The notes under the pieces: model-generated
Seen by the model: the letters and a program-made list of their open reading frames with translations, nothing else
Database searches by the model: none
Told to the model about the DNA's origin: nothing
Part shown: one piece after another, positions 1 to 7,120 of the stretch
Numbering within the stretch: position 1 is the stretch's first letter
Layout of the letters: every line of letters begins with the position of its first letter
Made by a program: the position numbers and the translations under genes
Assembly: GCF_005222675.1 (NCBI RefSeq)
Contig: NZ_STGE01000009.1
Coordinates: forward strand, 405,472 to 469,471
Source of the DNA: Mycolicibacterium sp. CR10
Lineage (GTDB): Bacteria > Actinomycetota > Actinomycetes > Mycobacteriales > Mycobacteriaceae
Direction of reading: 5' to 3'
Length of the DNA stretch: 64,000 nucleotides

Positions 1-292
1 GGCTGGAAGGAGTAACTGCGTGGCGCACAGCACCAGGAGGGACTGACCCCAAGATGACACAGGAACTGCGCACATCTTGGGGATCAGCGCACCACAACAA
101 ACCTAGAGTAGCCCCGGTCCACGACCGGGGCTACTCCCTTTGGACCGTGCCGACGCTCCCAGTTGTCTCAGAATGCCTCCATCCGATGGTGTGGTGGGCG
201 CCGATGGTGTGCTGGGCGCGCGGCCACGAGCCGCCCGTCCACGAGTCGAACGCGCAAGTGCCGTTCAGCATCGACGCGACGTGCGGCCCGGA
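1..292. other. stretch without a supported gene, left edge
   Basis: Apart from the terminator at 106-136 I see no convincing gene here. Open frames on the plus strand run through this stretch and on across the minus-strand gene at 293-742, but their translations are Arg/Pro-rich, typical of antisense frames in high-GC DNA. A gene entering from the left could end at one of the stops in 13-46, which would give the terminator a client; only a few codons are visible, so this is inference. Confidence 0.4.
106..141 (+). terminator. perfect 14-bp stem, intrinsic-type terminator
   Basis: GAGTAGCCCCGGTC (106-119) pairs perfectly with GACCGGGGCTACTC (123-136) around a 3-nt loop, followed by CCTTT. This is the strongest hairpin in the left edge and probably ends transcription of a gene lying left of the window. 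The T-run is short, so it may be a bidirectional or Rho-assisted stop. Confidence 0.75.
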
Positions 293-742
293 TCAACTGC
301 GGGCAATCGGGGGCGGCACGTCCTCCGCGTTGAAGGCCCACACGCCGGGACTGCCAGTAGACCTCGGCACAACTCGGCCCGCACGCACAGCGGCCATGAA
401 CGCCGCCGGACCGAGTCCAGATCTTTCTTGGGCGTCGTCGGCGGCGACCATGCCGTCCGGCACCACGCCCCGCCGGGTAATTGCACGCTTCTGCGCACGG
501 GCAACGTTCGGCTGCCCGATGTCGCCGATGATGGCACTGATCTCCCTCTGATGGAGCCCGCCTCGATGGGCACGGACGATCAACCCGTCTCGTATGACCC
601 GCGCAATGTAGTCGTAGGTCCTGTCGTTCTGGTACTCGCACTCGGCCTCGGCGAGGTCCGCACGGAGTGCGTCTTGCTCGGCCTGCGTCAACTTGGCAAT
701 CATGCATATCATGGTGACATATGTCAGGGTGATATGCAACAT
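293..742 (-). CDS. small HTH-like protein of the integrated element
   Basis: 149 aa. Residues about 55-80 (HQREISAIIGDIGQPNVARA) look like a helix-turn-helix in which a recognition helix follows a sigma-4/Xre-type turn; the C-terminal half has no motif I recognise. The ATG at 742 has a GAGGA Shine-Dalgarno five bases upstream, better than the later ATGs at 712 and 703. It is divergent from the gene at 793, with only about 50 bp between them. A symmetrical inverted repeat (704-737) covers codons 2-13, so the protein may bind its own gene. The family is unknown to me; a DNA-binding role is inference. Confidence 0.6.
   Translation of the reverse strand: MLHITLTYVTMICMIAKLTQAEQDALRADLAEAECEYQNDRTYDYIARVIRDGLIVRAHRGGLHQREISAIIGDIGQPNVARAQKRAITRRGVVPDGMVAADDAQERSGLGPAAFMAAVRAGRVVPRSTGSPGVWAFNAEDVPPPIARS
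704..737. promoter_or_regulatory. nested palindrome, candidate operator
   Basis: GCATATCA (704-711) and TGATATGC (730-737) form a perfect inverted repeat, and the 10-bp palindrome GACATATGTC (716-725) has exactly the same centre (between 720 and 721). It overlaps the start of the HTH gene and lies 55 bp before the divergent gene at 793, a good place to control both. It could also act as an mRNA hairpin. Confidence 0.5.
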
Positions 743-792
743 TCGATTCCTCGAACTCCCGCGATGTCGGCGGGCGCCGCAATACTGTGAAC

Positions 793-1230
793 ATGGCCGA
801 CACCTGGGAGTCGCGAGACCTCCTCGTCCTCAAAGCAGCAGTTGAGCTCTACGACGAGAAGGGCCGATCCCCGCGCGCCAGCGACCTTGAGCGCGCGACC
901 GGATTCGACAAAGACACCGTCCAACGCGCACTGCGCGCGCTCTACAGCGAGCCCTTCTTCGAGCAGGGCGTCGAAAGCAGCGGCAATCAGATCATCATCG
1001 TCGGCGAACCCACCAGTGCGGCTCTGCGAGTGGTCGGTCAATGGCCTACACCGGAATCCCAACTCGAACGGCTGGTGGCCGCCCTGCAGGCCGCCGCCGA
1101 TGACGAGGACCGACCTGAGGAGGATCGGAGCAAGTTCAAGCAGGCGATCCTCACCCTGCGCGGAGCGGCGTGGCAGGTCGCCCTCGGGGCGCTCAGCGGT
1201 GCTGGCGGCAATCTGATGACCGGGGGCTAG
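793..1230 (+). CDS. winged-helix-like protein, paralogue of the next gene
   Basis: 145 aa from the ATG at 793 (a GTG at 787 is also possible). The N-terminal 70 residues have a helix-helix-strand pattern typical of winged-helix DNA-binding domains (VLKAAVELYDEKGRSPRA, then DKDTVQRALRALYSE). The C-terminal part is helical and acidic. AATACT lies at -12 to -7 from the ATG, suggesting a leaderless transcript. It aligns with the protein at 1283-1519 over AAV-L-E-G, VQR-L, EPT and AR. Probably a regulator of the element; the target is unknown. Confidence 0.6.
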   Translation: MADTWESRDLLVLKAAVELYDEKGRSPRASDLERATGFDKDTVQRALRALYSEPFFEQGVESSGNQIIIVGEPTSAALRVVGQWPTPESQLERLVAALQAAADDEDRPEEDRSKFKQAILTLRGAAWQVALGALSGAGGNLMTGG

Positions 1231-1282
1231 CGGGCAACCTCATCCACCGGGATTGTCGGTGGCCCGGCGCATACTGACGTTC

Positions 1283-1519
1283 ATGACGACGACAGACGAA
1301 GTGTCGGTGGTTGACGCGGCGGTCAGACTGTGGAACGAGACCGGTCACGGCGTCACTCCTGCCGCCATTGCCGAGCGGATAGGCACAGACGAAGAGTCGG
1401 TGCAACGTGTCCTCACACCGATCGCATACAAATACTTCGCGAAGGTTTTGACGGGCGACGACCAGGTCGCGGTAGTCCGTGAGCCGACGCCAGAGGCGCG
1501 CCGGTTCTTCGGCGCGTAA
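1283..1519 (+). CDS. short winged-helix-like protein
   Basis: 78 aa, almost only the winged-helix-like domain (VVDAAVRLWNETGHGVTPAA, then DEESVQRVLTPIAY), ending with EPTPEARRFFGA. It is a diverged shorter paralogue of the 145 aa protein just upstream. ATACTG sits about 6 bp before the ATG, as in the upstream paralogue, so both may be leaderless and share a promoter type. The upstream GTG at 1253 is less likely. Function unknown beyond probable DNA binding. Confidence 0.55.
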   Translation: MTTTDEVSVVDAAVRLWNETGHGVTPAAIAERIGTDEESVQRVLTPIAYKYFAKVLTGDDQVAVVREPTPEARRFFGA

Positions 1520-1527
1520 CCACCGAC

Positions 1528-1728
1528 ATGCCTGACGAACCGCTCTACGACCCAGACCGATCAGTCCCCGAGGATCTTGATTTCTCAGATCTCGACGTCG
1601 CGATGGCCTACCTCGACGATCCGACGACCAAAGCACTCGGCGAGGACATGAGGCGCATGGTCCGAGCCATGCCCGCCGCCGATCAGCAGCGGAGGCTGAC
1701 CGAGTACGTGACTGACCTTGAGGAGTAG
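1528..1728 (+). CDS. small acidic hypothetical protein, possibly truncated by TAG
   Basis: 66 aa, acidic (PLYDPDRSVPEDLDFSDLDV), beginning 8 bp after the previous stop, so it probably belongs to the same transcript. The frame ends at a TAG (1726-1728), but the same frame continues with strongly coding-like codons to a TGA at 1861-1863. The gene may therefore have been about 111 aa long before a nonsense change. No family recognised. Confidence 0.45.
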   Translation: MPDEPLYDPDRSVPEDLDFSDLDVAMAYLDDPTTKALGEDMRRMVRAMPAADQQRRLTEYVTDLEE

Positions 1729-1863
1729 CGAGGCCAGGCAACTCGCGACTTGCAGAACCTCAAGCCCGATGCGCCTGGGCGTCCGTTCCTTCAGCAGTAT
1801 CTCGACGCCGTCAACAAGAACATCGAGGACTCGAAGCTGCGGATGCTCGAACTAGATGAGTGA
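1729..1863 (+). pseudogene. in-frame coding-like continuation after the TAG
   Basis: Forty-four codons directly after the TAG, in the same frame, run without interruption to a TGA and contain RDLQNLKPDAPGRPFLQQYL and a charged helix ending in KLRMLELDE. Third codon positions are mostly G or C. It has no own start with a ribosome site. It is best explained as the severed C-terminus of the gene at 1528, or a fortuitous open frame. Confidence 0.4.
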
Positions 1864-1872
1864 GAGGGTGCG

Positions 1873-1983
1873 CTACGCCTTGCTCTTCGATGTAGACGTT
1901 GTTCCGAACCGGAACTCGACCACGTCGCGGTCGGCGCTCTCCCGGCGGTCGAACCGGGCCAACTTGGGGGTGTGCTCGGTCAT
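1873..1983 (-). CDS. 36-aa protein of the VVxFRF-TTS family, copy 1
   Basis: Starts with ATG (1983) inside an ATGA overlap with the stop of the gene at 1980-2228 and ends at TAG (1873-1875). The C-terminal tail DVVEFRFGTTSTSKSKA matches the tails of two other small genes in this element (2252-2352 and 4306-4392), with the exact 9-mer ACAACGTCT shared by all three. Basic, too short for a fold of its own. Function unknown; the repeated tail and the translational coupling support a real gene. Confidence 0.5.
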   Translation of the reverse strand: MTEHTPKLARFDRRESADRDVVEFRFGTTSTSKSKA

Positions 1984-2228
1984 GACCGACGCCAACGGTG
2001 GTCCAACTCGCGCTCACTCAGGGAGCCGTCCTGCTTAATCTGCGGGCCGTAGATGCGGGTCTCCACTACGCCTTTCGGGTCGAACTCCACATCGATGTGG
2101 GTGGGCCGTAACCACGTCTGCTGCGCCACCCCGTTGACGCCGCAGGCCATGTCGGGCAGTTGGCCGTCGGCCAGTTCGATGCGATGCACCGAGGTGCCCG
2201 CCGACGACCGAATCTTCTTCTCGCTCAT
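1980..2228 (-). CDS. 82-aa hypothetical protein
   Basis: Preceded by a strong GGAGGAG ribosome site at about 2233-2239 and starting MSEKKIRSSAG. Contains a beta-rich stretch (THIDVEFDPKGVVETRIYG) that could be a small beta domain. It sits third in a minus-strand operon: the 390-aa gene, the frameshifted small gene, this gene, then the 36-aa gene through an ATGA overlap. I do not recognise the family. Confidence 0.55.
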   Translation of the reverse strand: MSEKKIRSSAGTSVHRIELADGQLPDMACGVNGVAQQTWLRPTHIDVEFDPKGVVETRIYGPQIKQDGSLSERELDHRWRRS

Positions 2229-2251
2229 TTCTGCTCCTCCGTAAGGGCCTG

Positions 2252-2352
2252 CTACTTGTTAGCAGCGGCCTTCCCCACCAGACGTTGTTTTGAAAGCGGA
2301 ACTCGACTACCTCGCCGTCGGCTGCCCGTATCACGGCTGACCGGACGGTCAC
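2252..2352 (-). pseudogene. frameshifted copy 2 of the VVxFRF-TTS small protein
   Basis: Starts GTG at 2352 in a GTGA overlap with the stop of the 390-aa gene. The frame reads to GEVVEFRFQ and then leaves register. Removing one A from the run in TTTCAAAAC and one G from TGGGGAAGG restores a product ending QTTSGGKAAANK and a TAG at 2252-2254, closely matching copies 1 and 3. Both changes are in homopolymers, so either real decay or two sequencing errors would explain them. Confidence 0.5.
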
Positions 2353-3521
2353 CCTCGCTGAAACCCTCGCGGGGTGATCGGCAGATAGGACATGGAGCCG
2401 GTGGAGTAGAGCTGCCGATCACGCTCGCGTACAGGCAGAGCGACGGATCGAAGCTCTACGGCGGCGTGCGCGGCATGCGACGAAAACTCGCGAGGGATGC
2501 GGTAGCCGACCACGCGGTGGTCGGTTTCGTCAACGGTGCCATCGGCCTTCACCTTGATCAACTCATGGGTGGCACGTTTGAGCAGATTCATCGCCTGCAT
2601 TGTGGTGGCGTACACCGCCATCTCGACAGCTGCCTTACTAACGTAGTTGATGGTGCCACTCTCGCCCAGGTAGCGGCGGCGTGCGACGTCCCACAGAGAG
2701 CCGAGCGCCCTAGTGATGAACACCGAAACCGACATCTCCCGTCCGGGATTCGAGTCCTCCATGGTGAGCCACCAATGCGGTTCGGTCTTGGCCGCGTCTG
2801 GGTGCCCCTTTTTGTGGAGGTACACGTGGGTCGACCCTTCGTGCATGATGATCGGCTCACCATTGCGTGGATGCCAGGTGACTTTCGCCTCGTCGTCATC
2901 GACAGCGACGGCGCTCACGCCGTGCTTGACGGCGTTGTAGACGAAGGCGTCACCGAGCACTCGGTTCGCAGAGTCGATCAGCAGGAGCGATAGGCCGTCG
3001 ATCGCATCCTCAAACTCGGCGTCGGTGAGCTGGATGACCGCGTCAACGCGACTGACGCCGCCCAGAAACACCGTAGCGATCTGCTCGCGGTCGAACCCGT
3101 TGTCGAGTGCGGCAGCCACCTTGTCCTTGTATTCGCCGAATTGCGTTGAAGCCGACATGCCCAGCCACGGGCACTCAGGGTGCTCCACGTGCGCGAAGAA
3201 CAGCCGCAGCAGCGTCTCGGAGGCGTGGTTGGCGATCATCACCGCCTCCATGCGGATGTAGCGTTGCCGGGCATCAGGCGCGGGCGGCGGCATCGAGCCG
3301 AAGTGCGCGGATCCGATCATCCGGTCAGCAGCGAACAGCGGTGCGAGTTGCTCGTCACCGCACGCCATCAGCGACAGCGACTCGATCCGCATCCTGATGA
3401 ACTCCGCCGGGTCGGCGGTGTAGAACACGGCGTTCAGCTCCGGGTATTGGCCGGGGTCGAGTCGGCGTCCCTTCGGGTCGTCCTGTTCCCACGGCTTCGC
3501 CCCGCCTCTGTACCTGCCCAT
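2349..3521 (-). CDS. 390-aa hypothetical protein, head of a small operon
   Basis: The ATG at 3521 (MGRYRGGAKPWEQDDP) is preferred over an upstream start whose extra 16 residues are low-complexity. No signal peptide or membrane segment is seen. The protein is mostly helical with an acidic centre and many aromatic residues (for example HPECPWLGMSAS and KTEPHWWLTMED). I recognise no catalytic motif. It leads a tightly packed minus-strand operon (GTGA overlap with the next gene) in the integrated element, which suggests a joint role with the tiny downstream proteins, but what it does is unknown. Confidence 0.65.
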   Translation of the reverse strand: MGRYRGGAKPWEQDDPKGRRLDPGQYPELNAVFYTADPAEFIRMRIESLSLMACGDEQLAPLFAADRMIGSAHFGSMPPPAPDARQRYIRMEAVMIANHASETLLRLFFAHVEHPECPWLGMSASTQFGEYKDKVAAALDNGFDREQIATVFLGGVSRVDAVIQLTDAEFEDAIDGLSLLLIDSANRVLGDAFVYNAVKHGVSAVAVDDDEAKVTWHPRNGEPIIMHEGSTHVYLHKKGHPDAAKTEPHWWLTMEDSNPGREMSVSVFITRALGSLWDVARRRYLGESGTINYVSKAAVEMAVYATTMQAMNLLKRATHELIKVKADGTVDETDHRVVGYRIPREFSSHAAHAAVELRSVALPVRERDRQLYSTGSMSYLPITPRGFQRG

Positions 3522-3684
3522 GAGCCGGAGTCTAGGAACGGCACCCGACAAAGCTGCGCAGAGGCGCACCCCGCCCTGATGTCACAGACCTTCATTCTGG
3601 CGACCGAGGCTCGACTGTCGGCGAAGCTGGATAGCATCGCGGCCATGATGTGCACCCAGTACCCGAGCACGCAGAGGAACACAC

Positions 3685-4284
3685 TTGCGAGTTGATCAGA
3701 CGCCGGTCTTCTCCCGCGTCCGCGTGACCGCACTCGGCTCGCTCGACACCAGCGCCGAAGACGCAAAGCTGTTGGGCGCGACAGTCGTGCCCTGGACCGA
3801 CCTTCGCCAAAGCGACGACGTCTTCGCAGAGGTCGACGTTCGCGGAACGATCACCCCGCCGTCGACCAAACTGCGTTGGCTGTCAGGCGATGCCGAGGTA
3901 GAGATCATCGAGCGACCGCGCTACGCGGGCATGCCAGACGAACTCGCGGCTTCGGCGCAACCGCTGCAATCCCCGGCGGGCGTCAACGGCAGCGTGATGG
4001 CGGGACTGACGTTCGACACCCCCAAGGGCTGGCACCCTTTGATCTGGGACTCCAACACCCTGTTCTCGGCGATCAGGGGTTGGAAGGACCCCGAAATCTC
4101 GGTGCAGATCATCCTGTGTGCGCTTGCCGTCGCGCCCGACGACGGCGACTTGCGTCCGATGCTGCTGGCTGGCCTGAAGGCCCGCTACGCCCGCGTCACC
4201 CGCGAGCCGAATGTCTATCCCCCGGGCCAGTACCCCTGGTGCCGCAACGCAGAACCAGTTTTGGACGGCATACTGTCCCTCTGA
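3685..4284 (+). CDS. 199-aa hypothetical protein
   Basis: The TTG start at 3685 has an AGAGGA ribosome site six bases upstream. The protein is soluble, with a beta-rich first half (FAEVDVRGTITPPSTKLRWL) and a helical second half containing DTPKGWHPLIWDSNTLFSAI and the C-terminal YPPGQYPWCRNAEPVLDGIL. No motif I can assign. It is divergent from the 390-aa gene and is the last sizeable gene before the attachment site. Confidence 0.6.
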   Translation: MRVDQTPVFSRVRVTALGSLDTSAEDAKLLGATVVPWTDLRQSDDVFAEVDVRGTITPPSTKLRWLSGDAEVEIIERPRYAGMPDELAASAQPLQSPAGVNGSVMAGLTFDTPKGWHPLIWDSNTLFSAIRGWKDPEISVQIILCALAVAPDDGDLRPMLLAGLKARYARVTREPNVYPPGQYPWCRNAEPVLDGILSL

Positions 4285-4305
4285 ACTGCTGCTTTGCGCC
4301 CCGAC

Positions 4306-4392
4306 TCACTTCTGGGCCGCTTTGCCCCCAGACGTTGTTCGAAAGCGGAACCCGACGACCAGGCGATCCCCCCGGTCAACATTCTTCAGCAC
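4306..4392 (-). CDS. 28-aa protein of the VVxFRF-TTS family, copy 3
   Basis: From a GTG at 4392 the frame gives DRGDRLVVGFRFRTTSGGKA and ends AQK. A longer version from GTG 4536 is open but its extra part is not family-like. The tail matches the genes at 1873-1983 and 2252-2352 and shows what intact copy 2 should look like. Lies between the 199-aa gene and the attachment site, on the opposite strand. Confidence 0.4.
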   Translation of the reverse strand: MLKNVDRGDRLVVGFRFRTTSGGKAAQK

Positions 4393-4674
4393 CCCGGCCC
4401 AAGGATGGCTCCGGAAGTCACCTGTTCGTGGGAACGAGTCGCTCACCGTGCCGGGGCGCTCTAGGTCGTGCGCGGTGTCGCCGGCAGGGCCGAGAGGTCG
4501 GGCGCGGCAGGTTGCAGGTTTGCCGCACCTAGGCACTCAGACCGGCCGGGAGCCGTGCCCGCGTGCCCACATCCTGCCCACAGTTGCCCACGATTCAGAT
4601 GCATTTCGCGTGAACAACCAATATGTCTTTATGCAGGCGGGAGCCGTTGCAGGCTGTTGACGTGCAGAGCAAAT

Positions 4675-4701
4675 AGGGTTCAAATCCCTCCGCCACCGCC
4701 A
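4675..4701 (+). repeat. attachment-site core: 3' end of a tRNA, probably tRNA-Ser
   Basis: The 27 nt contain a T arm (AGGGTTCAAATCCCT) and the 3' acceptor strand CGCCACC plus GCCA, exactly as at the end of a type II tRNA. Upstream sequence has no acceptor 5' strand (GGTGGCG expected) and no D or anticodon arm, so this is not a whole tRNA. A fragment like this is what tyrosine integrases leave at the distal junction after inserting into a tRNA gene. The element therefore lies to the left and the host to the right. Confidence 0.75.
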
Positions 4702-4702
4702 G

Positions 4703-4739
4703 AACCGCCCCACCTGACTACGCAGGTTAGGGCGGTTTT
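4703..4739 (+). terminator. intrinsic terminator behind the tRNA fragment
   Basis: AACCGCCC (4703-4710) pairs with GGGCGGTT (4730-4737), with an inner stem ACCTG/CAGGT, and ends in TTTT. It follows the CCA of the tRNA fragment by one base, so it is most likely the native terminator of the host tRNA gene, displaced from its gene by the insertion. Confidence 0.85.
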
Positions 4740-4904
4740 GTCGTCAATCGGTATTCTTCTCCAAGGCGATGAACTCCTTATTGCCACAGCGTCGGTATCA
4801 AAGAGGTCGCGAATGCCTGTTTGCGGGTGTCGAGTGCAGACGTGGTGCAACATAATGAGACCTCTGACTGCTGGCCAGCGGTCCGCCCGACGGGGGGCGA
4901 GTAG

Positions 4905-6452
4905 GTGACGATTCTGTCGAAGTGGCGCATTCCGGCGGGTGTCTGCGTGCTTACGACGGGGCTGCTGATGGCTGCCACGGGGGTCGCCGTCGCAGATACC
5001 GATGCCGGTTCGAGTGGTTCCCCCTCGGGCAGTGATGGCTCCAGTACATCGAGTCAGCAGACATCGACCGGTGAGACCGACTCCGAGGGACAGTCCGGGA
5101 GCGGGGATGCCGACGCCGTAGCCGACGACTCGGCGGGGCAGCCGGGTCAGTGGAACTCGACAAACGAGACCGATGCCGAGGAAGCGTCTGGCAGCGGGGA
5201 CGCCGAGGACGTGGCCGGTGACTCGGCTGGGCAGTCGGACCCGCAAGGGTCGACCGCCGAGACCGACTCTGAGCAACAGTCTGGAAGCACGGACACGGAC
5301 CTAGGTGGTGTGGATCCCGGTCCCGTCGCGGAGGTTCCCGAGGAGGCCGTGACAGTTCCCGAGGAGGCCGTGACGGTTCCCGAGGAGGCTGAGACGTTTC
5401 CCGATGTGGCTGCGGCAGTTCCTGATCCAGTCGCCGAGGTTCCCAGCGAGGCAGTGGCGGTTCCCGAGGTAGTAGCTGCGCCGGTTCCAGATGTGGCAGC
5501 GGCTGCAGTGGATACGGTGGCTGCGGCTCTCGATGTGATGGCGGTGTCGGTCCCCGATGCAGTGGCTCCGGCGCCCCTGGACGTCGCAGCACCGGCCCCC
5601 GATGTGGCCGCGCTCGTTTCTGAGGTGAGCGCCTTGGTTCCAAACGTGCTGCCCACGACTGTCGGCCCGGACATCCCCCTCACGCAACTGCAGTCCGACT
5701 TCTATCAATTCTTGCTGGGCTTCGTGGGGATGGGGCCGGCTTCTGTGTTCAGCGGCCTGCTCCAACACATGTTGACCGCCGTCGCCGGTGCGGTCGTGCT
5801 GCTCATGCAACTGCCCGCGGATCTCTATTACTTCTTGTTGGGCTTCGCCGGGTCACAAGCGATCACAGGTGGCGGCGGTGCCGAATTGTCGCCGGCCACG
5901 AAGGCGTGGGTGGTGTCGCACTGGGAGCTGATCCTGGAGCTAGCCGGTATCCCGGACGGCTCGCGGGCTTTCAAAGCGTTGACCGAGGGTGTCACTCACG
6001 GGGCACCGGCGGTATCGACGTTCAGCGCAATGAAACACGGCCGAGCGCAACTGCCGACCAGCGTGACGTCTCCGCCGCCGGCAGTGGTGCGCCCAGAGTC
6101 CGCGCTATCGCTGCTCCGATACACGGCGGACGCGTTTCTGGCACCGATATCACTGTTGGCGCTCGCAGCCATCGCTCTGCCTGGCATCGCTGGGCTGTTG
6201 CTACTGTGCGCCGCCGGGACGCGGTTCGGATACCGCCAGGCGGCGGCCGCGCTGGCAGTGCGATCAACCGGCATCGCACGCTTCTCCCACGAGGGGCCGC
6301 TGGGCGTCGTCCGTTCTGGGTCACTGGTCGAGGTCCGGCCGAGAGAACTACGACGTAGCCGCGGCGACAAAGAGATTGGTACGGCAATAACTACGGCGAC
6401 TCTGGGCTCACGGCAGAAGTTTCGACCGTGCGCTCATGCCCGGGCGGGCTGA
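4905..6452 (+). CDS. exported, repeat-rich membrane-anchored protein
   Basis: 515 aa. Signal peptide (residues 1-30, WRIPAGVCVLTTGLLMAATG, cleavage near VAVADT). Residues about 35-130 are a Ser/Gly/Asp/Glu spacer; 135-240 are VPEEAV/VPDVA-type repeats. Two related motifs follow: LQSDFYQFLLGF (about 265) and LPADLYYFLLGF (about 303). A hydrophobic segment near 410-440 (FLAPISLLALAAIALPGIAG) should anchor it, with a basic C-terminal tail inside the cell. Probably a mycobacterial cell-envelope protein displayed through a flexible stalk. First host gene after the attachment site. GTG start with a G-rich ribosome site. Confidence 0.7.
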   Translation: MTILSKWRIPAGVCVLTTGLLMAATGVAVADTDAGSSGSPSGSDGSSTSSQQTSTGETDSEGQSGSGDADAVADDSAGQPGQWNSTNETDAEEASGSGDAEDVAGDSAGQSDPQGSTAETDSEQQSGSTDTDLGGVDPGPVAEVPEEAVTVPEEAVTVPEEAETFPDVAAAVPDPVAEVPSEAVAVPEVVAAPVPDVAAAAVDTVAAALDVMAVSVPDAVAPAPLDVAAPAPDVAALVSEVSALVPNVLPTTVGPDIPLTQLQSDFYQFLLGFVGMGPASVFSGLLQHMLTAVAGAVVLLMQLPADLYYFLLGFAGSQAITGGGGAELSPATKAWVVSHWELILELAGIPDGSRAFKALTEGVTHGAPAVSTFSAMKHGRAQLPTSVTSPPPAVVRPESALSLLRYTADAFLAPISLLALAAIALPGIAGLLLLCAAGTRFGYRQAAAALAVRSTGIARFSHEGPLGVVRSGSLVEVRPRELRRSRGDKEIGTAITTATLGSRQKFRPCAHARAG

Positions 6453-6643
6453 TCGGACGAGGACGGTCGCCCGGCTAGAGCAAAGGCGGCCGCCTCGTAC
6501 ATCTGGTGGTTGCGGCGTGAACGGGATGAACCGATCCACCGTCGATTCGCGATCGGACAGACGTGTGGTTCTCGTACACATCCCGTGTTTTCAGATCGAG
6601 GCACTCTCACGAATGACCCATGTCGTTTGTCGGGGGCTGTGCG

Positions 6644-7120
6644 TTACCCAAAACCCGCACTCGGGTCGCCATCGCTGGGTACCTCGGCAGCCTCGTGCAG
6701 TCGGACGATGATGCGATCGGGATCGATCTCCTGGCCAGGCCGGTTGCTCGCGTCGGCGTCGAAAGGTAACCGGATTGCCACGTCGGTGCCATCGGGGTCG
6801 CGGTACCACAGCCGTACTCCGCCGGCGTCGCTTGTGGCGCGGTGGTGGCGGGAGCCGATGGCGATGAGTCGATTGTGGGTGTCCAGGGCAGCGATTGCGG
6901 AGGGTGCCGACACCGTCAGCGAAATGACTCCAGCCACTTCGGGATTGGCGTTCATTGCGATGTCGGACTGCTCGATGACTACTCGTAGGCTGGCTGTCTC
7001 GACGACCGCTGTTCGGTGACCGACCAGGCGTGGATCCGCGCCGAGAAGGGTGCCCCACCAGGCTCGCATGGACTCCCACTCGTGGGTGAGCAGGACTATC
7101 TCGTCAATGCATGGGTCCAT
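6644..7120 (-). CDS. VOC (glyoxalase/bleomycin resistance) family protein
   Basis: 158 aa with the paired beta-alpha-beta pattern of the vicinal oxygen chelate fold: EIVLLTHEWESMRAWWGTLL at the start and GGVRLWYRDPDGTDVAIRLP near residue 100. Its ATG lies 17 bp inside the end of the upstream FAD monooxygenase, so the two are translationally coupled. In the cluster it could be a dioxygenase, cyclase or binding/resistance protein; metal ligands cannot be assigned with confidence. It is the last gene of the left minus-strand arm of the biosynthetic cluster. Confidence 0.7.
   Translation of the reverse strand: MDPCIDEIVLLTHEWESMRAWWGTLLGADPRLVGHRTAVVETASLRVVIEQSDIAMNANPEVAGVISLTVSAPSAIAALDTHNRLIAIGSRHHRATSDAGGVRLWYRDPDGTDVAIRLPFDADASNRPGQEIDPDRIIVRLHEAAEVPSDGDPSAGFG

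Noticed and set aside
54..790. Two long plus-strand open frames (54-551 and 140-790)
   Set aside because: They run antisense to the better-supported HTH gene at 293-742, have Arg/Pro-rich translations and contain the terminator hairpin at 106-136.
4600..4701. A complete tRNA gene ending at 4701
   Set aside because: No 5' acceptor strand, D arm or anticodon arm can be folded upstream; only the T arm and 3' strand are present.
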